A stretch of DNA of 64,000 nt, from NCBI GenBank assembly GCA_951804985.1, contig OX638133.1, positions 74,964,367 through 75,028,366 of the forward strand, written 5' to 3'. This stretch comes from Dryomyza anilis (lineage: Eukaryota; Arthropoda; Insecta; Diptera; Dryomyzidae). Shown here one piece after another: positions 13,001 to 24,383 of this stretch. How positions within the stretch are numbered: the stretch's first letter is position 1; every line of letters starts with the position of its first letter. Position numbers and translations under genes: made by a program. The notes beneath the pieces are model-generated. The model was not told the DNA's origin. It saw only the letters and a program-made list of their open reading frames with translations, and searched no databases.

Positions 13001-13914
13001 TAGAAATTTATAATATTTTCAATTCTAATAACATACTGCCAGTAGCTAATAATATATAATTCTCCAAAAAGAACGAAATATTTGTGATAAACATATTCAG
13101 ACATTTTACACATGCGACAAATGCTTATATTAATTGTGACAAACTTATGTTTCGGTAATACTTTTTTTTTCATTGTTTCCATGAAATGCATGCTCATTGT
13201 TTTGATCATGTATTTCCCGGTGACAACGATATCGGCTACAATTCATTTGAATATCGGATGAATATCATGTGACTACAATTTTTGATTCATGTTTCAAAAA
13301 AAAAGTTGAGTACGCTCGTTTTGAGAGTTTTTTTTGTTGCCAGCTATAAATCATACGACAAATAGAAAAAAAATTGAAATTTTTGTATATGAAAAATAGT
13401 TGGCAAAACAAAAATATTGAACAAACGTTTGATTCAAAGAGCGAAGCGAACGAAATGTTTGAAATACGTTATACCAATTTTAGACGAAGGGATCTGGAAA
13501 CGGATCAAAGTCACACTGTAATAAAAAGATGCATGATTTGGGGGTTAGAACATTTTCAAAATTTGACAGATAGTATTATCGACATATATCTTTAGAATAT
13601 TTTCTAAATTTGAGATATTCTTGTTGCAAACTTTTTAAACTAATTTTAAATTAATGTTTTATGACTAATTGTGACAAACCTCAAGCTATCATCATAAGTA
13701 TGCCAATTAAAAAATAAGTTTTGTTGGTGTCAGAATTCATTATAATTTCTTGATGCAGACATTTTTCATTTATTATACAAATATGATGGCAATACAAACT
13801 AATGGCAAACATAAAATGAATATGAAATAAAAAATTAGTTGGAACAAATATCACTTTATAATTTTTAAACATGATATACATTTGTTGCAAGCATCTTTAT
13901 CATTAGTTTATCAG

Positions 13915-14229
13915 TAGCCGCGGTAGCTCAGTGGTTAGTGCGTTGGACTGCGAGCCGAAAGGTCCCCGGTTCAAGCCTGGACTGGGGCTAACAACATCTT
14001 TTCATAGAAACATTTTTCTATACCGCGCTACCTCTCGGCAGTAAATGGCAAACCTACGAGAGTAAAACATTGCCTATGAAAAAGCTCTCACCCGCCGTTC
14101 GGATTCGGCAATAAACTGTAGGTCCCACCAATTTGAGTGCAAATATAACACGCACAGCTCAAAATGGTGAGAGAGCTCGGCCGAAGTTCTAAACAGGACT
14201 GTAGCGCCAAACTATTATATTATTATATT
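13915..14229 (+). mobile_element. tRNA-derived SINE, copy S2 (within duplication copy 2)
   Basis: Identical to S1 by eye, with the same box A, box B-like motif, body and (ATT)n tail. It arose with the segmental duplication, since its flanks match those of S1. Confidence 0.85.
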
Positions 14230-15002
14230 ATCTTTATCATACAAGAGTCATATATATTTATGGATAAATTCATATTTAATTATATAAAACTAAAAATTAA
14301 ATCTTGTTTAATATAATTAGACTACAAATATCTTTTTAATATTCTCTAAATGTGAGTAACTTTTGTGGCAAACATGCATAATATACAAATGTAATATATA
14401 TTTATGGCGAATGTCAGGCTTTTTATAGAAACAAGGAAATATAATATTTAAATAAAATAATTAGATTATTACATCATTAATTACACTACATTTTTGCCAA
14501 AATTATATTTTTTAAATATTAAATATTATAAACACTTGTTGCAAACATCTATGTTATACAAATAAATTAAATACTTATTGCTAACTTAAAATCAGTATTT
14601 AATAAAAATGAAATTAAATTATTTGTTTAATATAATTAGATAATATTTGCGATAAGTACTTATTAAATACATATTCAATTTAAGAAATCCTTGTTGCAAA
14701 CATATATATTATACTGAACGACACATGCTTTTTGCAAACATAATGTTAAATAACTTAAATAACAATAAATTCAAATATTTCTTTAAGACAACATAGTCAC
14801 ATTTGCGACAAATAGAAATGTTTGATGCCAACATTTTTGAAAATATAAAAAATTACAAAATTACAAAAAGAAAAACTAATTGTTAAAAATAATATATTCT
14901 TCATGCAATAAATTGAAAAACATAATAAATAATTGTGACAAACAACTTAAAATATTTGGTCAGTAATAGTTGTAGAAAACATTATTTAGGATGTGTGCAA
15001 AT

Positions 15003-15155
15003 TCGACTGAATTGCTGACTAAATTTTTTCGGTAATGCAGTGTTCGAATTTTCAATTTAACAAATTGATTGATTATGGACTTAAACAACCGCCTCTTACC
15101 GAATGGAGATCGAATAAATAGCCGTTTAATTTAGTTTAGTCAGCAATTTAGACGA
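15003..15155. mobile_element. 153-bp foldback/MITE-like element, copy 2
   Basis: Duplicate of 7,685-7,837, with the same inverted terminal repeats of about 23 bp. Confidence 0.55.
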
Positions 15156-15349
15156 CCTTAGACACCCTTAAATATTTTATAATACTAAAATACTTATCGA
15201 GTAAAATATATTTTTCTCCGTGCAGATCACTACATGAGGGTCCAGTGCTGCACATGCGCCAATACCTTCATATATGTTTATCTTTGGCGGAATCTTTTGA
15301 AAGCGCCAATTTTCATGAGCCTTGTAGAGCCAATGGATCGACAACAGCA

Positions 15350-15505
15350 TTAACAAAAGCCATCCAATCGATCCATCGTTATGATCAACATGATCGCCAT
15401 CGTCACCAACACTATCACCATGAACTGGCGCGCGAACGTCACGCACATGTTGCAGACCGTCCGTCGTTGTTCCAAGGGAATTTTGATTTTTTTTCTCAAC
15501 TTGAT
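15350..15505 (-). CDS. Possible small exon or micropeptide with a membrane helix (unrecognised)
   Basis: On the minus strand the frame is open from 15,505 to a TAA at 15,350-15,352. The first ATG is at 15,448, giving 32 codons. The peptide carries a hydrophobic run FMVIVLVTMAIMLIITM (residues 9-25), long enough to span a membrane, then a short charged tail. Third codon positions are strongly G/C (GTG, ACG, TTC, GCG, CGC), unlike the surrounding DNA. It could be a micropeptide, a last exon or chance. Two other frames are also open: a His-rich plus-strand frame at about 15,245-15,547 and a minus-strand frame at 15,177-15,446. The strand is therefore unsettled. Duplication copy 1 holds only the 3' part, cut at 8,109. 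Confidence 0.3.
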   Translation of the reverse strand: MKLRKKIKIPLEQRRTVCNMCVTFARQFMVIVLVTMAIMLIITMDRLDGFC

Positions 15506-15559
15506 TTAAATGAGTTTCCAGGAATTCTCTTCACTCTGCAACAGTAGGTTAAAAAAAGA

Positions 15560-16470
15560 GGGTTGTAGTGTTTTGGACCCTAAAGCATTGAGCCACTGCA
15601 GCAGCTTCATCTTTACAAATTATTATTTATTTGTTATACGAGGCACAAGAAATATTAATTATTTCTCTGTCTTGAATTGGCTGTTGAATGGAGGGTCCAA
15701 CAATGTTTTATATCAGTGTTTAAAATGTATTTTTGCATAAACCTATATTTTTTAATTTATATAATATATATCAAAATTAATTGTACATAAATACTAAATA
15801 TTTAACTTTTTACTAGAACTTAAATCAACTTTTTACTAAATTCATGTTCATGTTTAAAATTTTAACTAAATTTAATTTATAAAGTACAATTTTTATTAAA
15901 CTCAGATATTTTTTTTTTTGGAAAATAGAATTTTCTTTGAAGTAAAATTTTAAAATGTTTTAAATATTTAGAAAGAATTAAAAAAAAAATTTTGGTCTAT
16001 CGTTTTGAAAACAACAATTTGGAATAGGTCGACGATATCGTTTCGATACGAGTATCAAACGGCAAAAACCGCGATATTATTCTAGATATTTCCGTTCTTA
16101 ATCGTTATCTGTATCATTTTTGGTAAAGTCAAAAAATTGAATTGTTCGATATAGTAAAAATTCAAATCTGCCAAAATCTACATACATTTGGATTTTGGAT
16201 TTTAGTCAATTGGACAAAAACTATTTCTATGTGATTTCGAATTTATGCTGAGAATTAGGATTTAATTTTTTTTAGTGTGAATTTTTCAGTTTTTTATTTT
16301 TTGGAAAAATTAATATTTTCAGTGAGAATGAAACATTTTAATTTAAGCGTTGGTTTTGCAGCCAAAACAATTTCTTAACAACTTTTTCGACATTTTTCGA
16401 CCATTGCGTTGTTCTTGTCGCCCAATTTAAAAAATAAAATATTTTTCGACCTTGGTTGTTTTTGTCGTAT
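15560..16470. other. AT-rich DNA, nothing recognised
   Basis: No convincing gene, tRNA or repeat boundary was seen. A locally GC-richer string at about 16,025-16,085 contains cgatatcgtttcgatacgag. Confidence 0.4.
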
Positions 16471-16700
16471 ATTTATACCCTACACTAAGAGTGAAAGGGT
16501 ATATTCAGTTTGGTACGCCGTTTGTAACACCCAGAAGGAAGCATCTCCGGTATGGAAAAGTATATATATTCTTGATCAGCATGACCTCCTGAGTCGATTT
16601 AGCGATGTCCGTCTGTCCGTCTGTCTGTCCGTCTGTCTGTCTGTCTGTCTGTTGAAATCCCTACTACTTTTAAAATTGAAGAGCTAGATAAATGAAACCA
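16471..16700 (+). mobile_element. mini-me-like repeat fragment with (TA)n core and (GTCY)n tract
   Basis: It begins taccctacactaagagtg and runs through ctccggtatggaaaag and a tatatatattcttgatcagc core. It then enters a (GTCY)n tract at about 16,608-16,651. This (TA)n, core, (GTCY)n order is the published hallmark of dipteran mini-me/INE-1-like elements. It is related to, but distinct from, family A, which has the same core in reverse order. Confidence 0.6.
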
Positions 16701-16799
16701 CCGAGAGTGATACCATTCGATTTCCCACGATGTCTGCTACCGATTTCTGCAATCTTTTTTTTTTCGGTCTTTTTATCACTTTCCACCCACATTTTTCCA

Positions 16800-17036
16800 A
16801 CCACTTCCGACCAATTCCCACATCAAGCAAACGAGCGGACAGACAAATTAACAAGCGATCAAATGAACAATCGTCAATCGAACAAACGAACGAGCTACTC
16901 GAACAAACGAGCTACTCGAATAGCTCGAACAAACGAAGGAACAAACTACATTTAATACCCGAGTTTTTCGAGTATTTGAACTACCCGGGTATTACTCGGG
17001 ATTTCGAGCACCCGGGCTACTCGAAAATACTCATAT
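16800..17036. repeat. Degenerate CGAGCTACTCGAA-type repeat block
   Basis: Short units such as gaacaaacgagctactcgaa repeat imperfectly, followed by near-palindromic strings (gagtttttcgagtatttg, actacccgggtattactcgg). It is rich in CGAG and CTCG and can form many small hairpins. No gene is apparent; open frames across it have only repeat-like content. Confidence 0.5.
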
Positions 17037-17040
17037 GAAA

Positions 17041-19326
17041 TCTAGAGCTTTGGTTTTTACAGAGTCAATTTTGTATTGAATCATATTGCCAGTCATTTGT
17101 ATCTATATCCATTCATATCAAGGGCTATTCAAAAAAATCTATTTTTCTTTCATTTATGAAATGCTTTTAACTCTAACAGTTTGTACGCCCCAAATTTATT
17201 TCTGGTTTTATGCAACAAGGTCGTATAAATCATATATTTTAATTAATTGTTTTATATGAATTAATTGTTTTTATAAAAAAAATTGAAAAAGTGCATGCAG
17301 ACTGAACAAAAATATATTTTCGACATCAATTATCTAGTATGTTTCCATTTGAATATGATAATTGCAATCTATCGAATTACACTTCATTACACAATATTAT
17401 CGCTATCTTCAATTAACAAAAAATCTACATATCTCTTTTTTTTTAGTGAGGAGATACATTTTTTTTCCATCATAACTTTTTAAATCATTGCAACTCTTAG
17501 AGTTGTCAAGTAGTAAACGTATGTTAATAATCACAGTTGAAGTTAAGCGTGTGTGTCAGAAAAAGACAAACAAGAAAAAATCACAAATTCAACCAGCTCT
17601 GTGTACTTTTACAATAGGTTTACTTAAATCTGACAAGCAACCTACGCAGTGTTTTGGATGTTGATAAATCTTACACATTCTTCACATATAAATCTTTAGC
17701 TGGATTTTTGGAACCCTTAGGTGTTTTGATATTTTTATTAGAATTGGTAGCGCAATGTCTTGTGTAATTAAAGGGGTTCAACTGATTTCAATTTTACTGT
17801 GCAGCGATAAAACATTATATATATTATTCGTCATTAGTCCAGCTAGCTATCCAGACATCTAGCTGTCTAGATCTTTAGACAATAGTAAATTTTTTACATA
17901 TAGGAAAGTCAAGATGTGTGATACAATGGCCCTGCCTGCCTTTAATTTGGTAAAATATGGAAATATTTAAATTACTTTTTGGTTGGTTTTCTACTACTAT
18001 TTTTCTAAGAGGAACGGTTCTATTTTTCTAAATACCATAGAATCAAGAACTATATAAATTAAATGTCTTTTATTTTAAAATACTATTATATATTGCAATA
18101 TTTTTCCATTGAAAAATATTTTGTATTAAATTTTCATACAAAATATTTCCGTAACGAAAAATTCCGATGGAATATTAAGTTCACGATTGGGCTGATTAAA
18201 ATGCTTACTAAATAAAAATCAGTATTATAAATTTTCACTCTGAGACTAAAAAGAATTGTTTGCGTCCTGTTTTTTGTATTTGGCTTTGATTTGTATTTTT
18301 GCATTTGTCAAAAACATTAATTTTTATTTACTTTGACGTATTTTTATAGTCTCGAATGCATTTAAATACCCTGTGTTTTTTGAGTTGGAATGTCACAGGG
18401 GTAACGCCAGAGCAACAGATTCATAAATCTTTGCTTGTTTATTGTTTTATGTAATTTATTTTGTATTTTGTTTTATATTTTCCTCTTTATTTACCTCTTT
18501 TTACCACTATTCACTTTTGCTTATTTGGTTAACTTGTGACTCACTTAAGTTAACCACAGACATACTTTAAATATTGCTTATTTGATTTTCTTTAATTTGT
18601 TTTATCATGTCATTTTTTCTACTTTAACTCTGTAAATATTTCTCATTATTGCAGTGACACTTTTCTTGTTGCCACATAATCATTAAGTAGCACAAGTGTT
18701 GCAGACAGAAAGTGCTGCCTTCCCCCAATGGCGTTTCATATAATTAACTCAGAAAGAAGGAGTTTCAGGTTGCAGTAACGTTGCGGTTACGTTGTCACTG
18801 AAGTAGTTTGTTACGTTACGGTGTCAGTTGAGATTTTTATTATGATAAACAATTATGGGTGTTACTCGGAATCAATTAGAGGCATTTTATACAAAATTGA
18901 AATCTCTGTATAATTTTCTTCTTATGTATGCCCAGCAATTCGTTTGACAAAAATGATTAAATTCGCTATAAAAATTATAATTTTGCGATATAAAACTCAT
19001 AATATTTTTAAAGTGAATTATGTGTAATTCAGAATTTCTTTCAAAAATTAAATAAATATATTTTCTAAATAATTTAACGTAAATTTTGATATCGATTTAA
19101 CAACTATTATGACAAAAATAGCGAATTAATTATAGATAGTCCAGATTTTTTTCAAGCATTTTTTATTATTCAGTTTTTCTAAATTTACAAAACAGAAAAT
19201 TCATTATTCGGCATGAGGAAGGAAGAAACATATTATATTAAAAAAAAAAATACAAATTGATTGATGGAATGACCGTTACAATATCTATTTTATATCAAAT
19301 ACTCATCAAATTTTATTAAAAGATTG
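17041..19326. other. AT-rich DNA without recognised genes
   Basis: No element boundaries or genes were recognised. A locally GC-richer block at about 18,650-18,830 contains repeated gttacgtt-type strings (taacgttgcggttacgttg). It might be regulatory or old repeat DNA, which cannot be decided from sequence alone. Confidence 0.4.
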
Positions 19327-19661
19327 TAAAGTGGTTGTAGTAGCCGCGGTAGTTCAGTGGTTAGTGCGTTGGACTGCGAGCCAAAAGGTCCCAGGTTCAA
19401 GTCTGGACTGGGGCTAACAACATGTTTTCATAGAAACATTTGTCTATACCGCGCTACCTCTCGTCAGTAAATGGCAAACCTACGAGAGTAAAACCATTGC
19501 CTATGAAAAGCTCTCACCCACCGTTCGGATTCGGCAATAAACTGTAGGTCCCACCACTTTGAGTACAAATATAACACGCACAGCTCAAAATGGTGAGAGA
19601 GCTCGGCCGAAGTTCTATACAGGACTGTAGCGCCAAACTATTATTATAAAGTGGTTGTAGT
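19327..19661 (+). mobile_element. tRNA-derived SINE, copy S3, with 15-bp target duplication
   Basis: The SINE body is 19,342-19,646 (305 bp), flanked by perfect 15-bp direct repeats (taaagtggttgtagt) at 19,327-19,341 and 19,647-19,661. The head has box A variant tagttcagtgg and box B-like ggttcaagtct. The end is gtagcgccaaactattatta. The clean target duplication shows this family moves by target-primed reverse transcription, and this copy fixes the family's true ends. Confidence 0.92.
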
Positions 19662-20233
19662 CCAAACTACAAACTTTTGAGTTTTGGGCATAAGAACCGA
19701 ATGAACTGTTGAAAGTACCTTACACGTTGTTTTTTACCATTTTTTGAAAAATTCGATTTTGTGTCAAATCCGTTTTGAATTGACGTATTTTATTGTGGTC
19801 TCTTAAAAATTCAGTTGAGTTTTTAAATGTTTTCGAACAATTGACATTTCCAGTTCTGGCATCAATTCTCGCGTTTATCAAGTATCCCAGTATTCGTTTC
19901 GATATCATTACGAGATAATTGCGTGAAGAAGGAGAATTCACACGGAATCGGACACTTTCTCATAGCGATATCGATCGTCAAATTGGACATACATGGTATG
20001 TAGATATCGATTCGTTTGTCGGTAGGATAAATTTTATGAAATCAAAAATAAATAATTAACGTTCGACATTTCTTCGAATAATATTGCTGTTTTCATGTGA
20101 TAAATATTTAAATACTCTGGGTATTTAAATATTTCTCACATGCCACATTACGGAGCACATCAATGATCGAAGTTTTCTCGAACTAACTGCGATAAAAAAA
20201 TTCAATCCTGTTGCTTCATCACTACTAATTTTT

Positions 20234-21076
20234 TATACCCTACACCTATGAGGTACAGGGTATATTAACTTTGTGCATAACGCCCCTTAGGAGGCGTGTC
20301 CGGTATGGAAAAGTATATATAGTCCGAGTCCGTTTAGCCATGAGTCCGTTTAGCCATGAGTCCGTTTAGCCATGTCCGTCTGTCTTGCTGTCTTGCTGTC
20401 CATATACACGATAACTTGAGAAATACTGCTTAGAATGCGATGAAATTTCGTTTTAAAACTTTTTCGCTAAAAGTTAGTTTTGTCAATGAAAACGAGCCAA
20501 AACGGTCAACGACACACCCATCTCCCATACAAATCACTTTTATATAACTTTTTATGAACCAATAACCCGAAAAGTATTCAAGGTATACTTATAAAATTTA
20601 AAACGTATTGTTAGAATTCACCTAAAAATATGTGATCCAAAAATGGGCGTGATACGCCCACATTTGATTTTTTATTACTTCTCGCTTTTTCATAGCAACT
20701 TTTCATATTCGCAACTTAATGATAACAAAATAATGAAATATTAGCCTTAAATCTCTACATATGTTTTAAAAGTGGGCGTGATCTGCCCACTTTTATTTAT
20801 CTACATGTTTCAAAATTTTTTTTTATTTTTTTTTGCTTTTACTTAAATTTTTTAAAATAATGAGATATACGTCGTCAGAAATTTGATATGTAAATAAAAT
20901 TCTGAGTGTTAGAATTTCCAGCATAATTAAGAACTTTAAAGGTAGGTATACAATTATATTCCCCACACTAATATTCACACCAAAGTGTAGGGTATTCCAT
21001 AGTCGGGCCCGACCGACTATAAAAGTCCGTCCCATGTGAACGAAATTACTCATGTGTCCTAACTTTCCCAACTCGT
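20234..21076 (-). mobile_element. Family A repeat, full-length copy on the minus strand
   Basis: It runs from tataccctacacctatgag (the element 3' end) to actttcccaactcgtt (the 5' end) and is about 840 bp long. It holds three GGGCG/CGCCC hairpin motifs, the (GTCY)n tract and a near-palindrome around tcgggcccgactat. A short stretch of the core, agtccgtttagccatg, is triplicated at 20,330-20,377. Confidence 0.75.
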
Positions 21077-22125
21077 TAAATTTTTCGTACAATGAAATTT
21101 TAGGAGAAGATATTTAAATTTTTCTTACATCGATTTCGCAATGTTGTTCGAATTAATCTCGATGTTCGATGCTATATCGTTACAGAATCGTTTTTTTCCG
21201 TTTCGAATAAACTTCATTATGTCGTAACGATTTCTGCGTATATCTTAGAATGAATTGTAGTATAGTATAGATACGGAATCGTAATCGAGATTGAATGAAT
21301 TTCTCGACATCTCGAAATATTCTTGAAGCGATATCGAATTGCAGACTTGGTAACGTATCTTCTTAAAGAATTCGATTGTACGAGAAATTTCAATAATTAG
21401 AATCGATAAAGCAACAAGATTTAACTTTTTATTATCGAAGTTATGCGAGAAAGCTTCAAGGTATCGAAGTTCCCCGAGACATGACAGACTGGGCTAGTCT
21501 TAATAATTCTGAAAATACTGTATTTAAAATGTTAAGTTAAGTCCTTATTTTTTATTGTAACCCTACTCTAAACATTTATTCAAATGGATGGATGGATGGA
21601 TGGATGGATGGATAGAACTTTTTTATCTACTATATTTGAAACTAGATTACTACCTAGTAAAAACATTTTTAATATCATAACTTCGAATACAATTTTTTTC
21701 AAAATATAGCTTTTTATTTGGTTAGTTTGTTTTTATTTTTTATCACTTCAAACTGAAAGATATTCGATAGTCGTTTAACATAAATTACACAGTTTGAGAT
21801 TTTCATTTGAAGTGCATATAAATTCCTTTAAACTGCTTGTAACATAATTTATCGAATAAGTGTTTATTATTTTGTCGATTGTGTGAATTCGATTTTTCGA
21901 TATTTGGAGACTAAATAAAGGAGTGTTATATGTGTTGATAACATTGAAGACCCTCGAATTTGGCAACAGCGGGTAGTCCAATGTGTATATTTTATTGTTC
22001 AGATTTTGTATCAGTATTTATTTATTAAATTTATCTCGCAGTGATCTGTGTGATACAATATTAATGGAAATACATTTATGAAAATGCATTTGTGTCTGCA
22101 TTTTAAATTAAATGTATTAATATAA
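21077..22125. other. AT-rich DNA with a GGAT microsatellite
   Basis: A (GGAT)n microsatellite of about seven units lies at 21,584-21,613. The segment 21,343-21,496 ends in atgacagactgggc, resembling the terminus of the small element at 22,661-22,777. No gene was recognised. Confidence 0.45.
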
Positions 22126-22339
22126 AATGAAAACATTTGCTATTCCTCATTATACAAGCAATTTCGTTCGCTAATATGAATATTTGTACATCAATGCAGC
22201 AAATTAATTATTCGGCCCAATTTCAGCAATTATATTTGCTTATTCTGCGTCGACTAAATTATTTGTTACATTGATGTACAAATATTCATATTAGCGAACG
22301 AAATTGTTTATATAACGAGGAATAGCAAATGTTTTCATT
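22126..22339. mobile_element. 214-bp foldback element with 71-bp inverted arms
   Basis: The arms 22,126-22,196 and 22,269-22,339 are inverted repeats with three mismatches by eye, around a 72-bp loop. It is noncoding. The arms begin aatgaaaacatttgctattc. Typical of a MITE or foldback element; no clear target duplication was identified. Confidence 0.75.
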
Positions 22340-22660
22340 AAACTATCAAATTTCATTGCTGGATTGATTACTGAATGCAATTAATATCAGTTGCTAAATT
22401 TACGTCGACTATTTTTTTCAGTGCATGAAAGTGAGTAGATACTAACGAAACTGAATAGAGCACACTGTACGAAATTCGTTAAAAGCAAAATATCAGACAA
22501 AATATTTTTTCCGCGACAGTGTTATTTTTCATATAATTCATATTTGGTACTACTGAAAATCAACACTTTGATTCTTGAGTTGACTGAGCTGTTGATGATA
22601 AAGGATGCACATTTAGCTATTCTTCATCTTAAATATCAGGAAAATAAATTTGTCATATAT

Positions 22661-22777
22661 ACCCAGTCTGCCATGTTTTGATGATCAAAGTTATCTTGAA
22701 TTAACTGTGATACGAAAATTCGATCTCGTTGCTTTATCACAACTAGAAACGGTATAGAATCGAATGGCAGACTGGGT
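22661..22777. mobile_element. 117-bp MITE-like element with 14-bp terminal inverted repeats
   Basis: It starts acccagtctgccat and ends with the exact inverse, atggcagactgggt. It is noncoding and AT-rich inside. A related terminus is seen near 21,490, suggesting a small family. Confidence 0.6.
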
Positions 22778-22792
22778 GGTTTTCACTTGTTT

Positions 22793-22828
22793 ATACCCTA
22801 CACCTATGAGGTACAGGGTATACTAAGT
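22793..22828 (-). mobile_element. Family A terminal fragment
   Basis: Only the element 3' terminus is present (tataccctacacctatgag and the following bases). The rest is absent or unrecognisable up to the next family A copy, which starts at 23,095. Confidence 0.5.
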
Positions 22829-23094
22829 TTTATACTAAACTTTTTGAGTGAAATATTAAATTTTATTGACTTTTAAAGAAATACAGTAGACATAAATGCA
22901 TATGTAGTATTATCTCAACATTTATTATGAGATTTAAATATTTTACAATGAGATTTAAATCAATACTAACTATAGACCAAAATAAATACTAATTCTAGTT
23001 ATTTTCTATACAAAAATATTTCCAAATTTTGTATAATTATGCAGTAAATTTATGTTATTGTTTGCGATACAAAAATGCCTACATCAATATAGTA

Positions 23095-23786
23095 ACGAGT
23101 TGGGAAAGTTAGGTCACATGGGCGGATTTTTATAGTCGGTCGGGCCCGACTATGGAATACCCTACACCTTTGGTGGAGATATTAATGTGGGATATTTAAT
23201 TGCATACCTTATTTTTAAAGTTTTTAATTATGCTGAACCTCCCCACCCTCAGAATATTATTCACATATCAGAAATTTACGTCTTATATCCCCATAAATTA
23301 AAAAATGTATATAAAAGTATAAACAACTAAAAACAAAAATTGAAAAATATAATAACGCCAGTATTTAAAATTTTGAAAGGCTAATATTTTATAGATTTGA
23401 TTTTAATAATTTACGGATCAAATTTCCACTATGAAAACCCGGGAAATAAAGAAAAAAAAAGTGGGCGGATCACGCCCATTTTTGGACCACATATTTATAG
23501 GTGAATTCTTACAATACATTTTAAATTTTATAACTATACCTTAAATACTTTTCGATATTAATGGAAATACATTTTCATTGCATTCTGATCAGTATTTCTC
23601 AAGTTATTCTGTATTCGGACAGCAAGACAACAAGACAGCAAGACGGACAGACAGACGGACATGGCTAAACGAACTCGGGTAGTGATGCTGATCAAGAATA
23701 TATATACTTTTCCGTACCGGACACGCCTCCTAAGGGGCGTTACAATATATGCACAAAGTTAATATACCCTGACCTAAGGTATAAAA
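23095..23786 (+). mobile_element. Family A repeat, plus-strand member of an inverted pair
   Basis: It starts acgagttgggaaagttagg and ends with a shortened 3' terminus (ccctgacctaaggtataa). It carries a deletion between the ttcgatatt region and the (GACA)n tract. It lies head-out against the minus-strand copy that follows at 23,839. Confidence 0.75.
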
Positions 23787-23838
23787 ACAAATACAATTGT
23801 TTTTTGGACATATGTTTTTATACTTCACTTAAAATATT

Positions 23839-24383
23839 CACCTAAAAATATATGGTCCAAAAATGGGCGTGATCCGCCCATTTTTTTTTCATTAGCTGCG
23901 TTTTTTTCATAATTTAAATTTGAGCTGGAACAAATTTTGTACGCAAAACAAAAACAATTTGAGCTCGATAAATCTATCCAGCTCAAATTTGTTTTTGTTT
24001 TGCGTATAAAATTTGTTCCGGCTCAAATTTAAATTATGAATTATTAAAATCAAATCTAAGAAATATTAGCCTTTCAAAACTTTAAATATAGACGTTGTCC
24101 GCCCAATTATATGTTTCTATTTTTTTAATTAGTTTTTTAAACTTTTATATAAATTTTTTAATTTATGGGGATATAAGACGTAAATTTCTGATATGTGAAT
24201 AATATTCTGAGGGTGGGGAGGTACAACATAATTAAAATCTTTAAAATTAAGGTATGCAATTAAATATCCCACATTAATATCCCCACCAAAGGTGTAGGGT
24301 ATTCCATAGTCGGGCCCGACCGACTATAAAAATCCGCCCATGTGACCGAACTTACCTATGTGACCTAACTTTCCCAACTCGTT
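23839..24383 (-). mobile_element. Family A repeat, minus-strand member of an inverted pair
   Basis: Truncated at its 3' side, it reads through to the 5' terminus (ctttcccaactcgtt) at 24,383. Between 23,908 and 24,038 the usual family sequence is replaced by a near-perfect hairpin with arms of 58 and 59 bases and a 14-base loop. The hairpin may be a separate nested insertion. Confidence 0.7.
23908..24038. repeat. 131-bp near-perfect hairpin
   Basis: The left arm 23,908-23,965 and right arm 23,980-24,038 pair with two mismatches and one single-base gap. The loop is 14 bases. The arms contain aatttaaatttgagctgg and gcaaaacaaaaacaa. A duplex this long could form a cruciform or, if transcribed, a hairpin RNA. 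Confidence 0.8.

Larger units (their letters stand above)
8118..15427. repeat. Tandem duplication, copy 2 (about 7.31 kb)
   Basis: Near-identical direct repeat of 799-8,109. It includes the truncated family B arm (8,118-8,899), the family C element (8,902-10,041), AT-rich DNA, a SINE (13,915-14,229) and a 153-bp foldback (15,003-15,155). At its right edge the sequence continues into unique DNA, so the ancestral order was DNA left of copy 1, one unit, then DNA right of copy 2. Confidence 0.95.
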
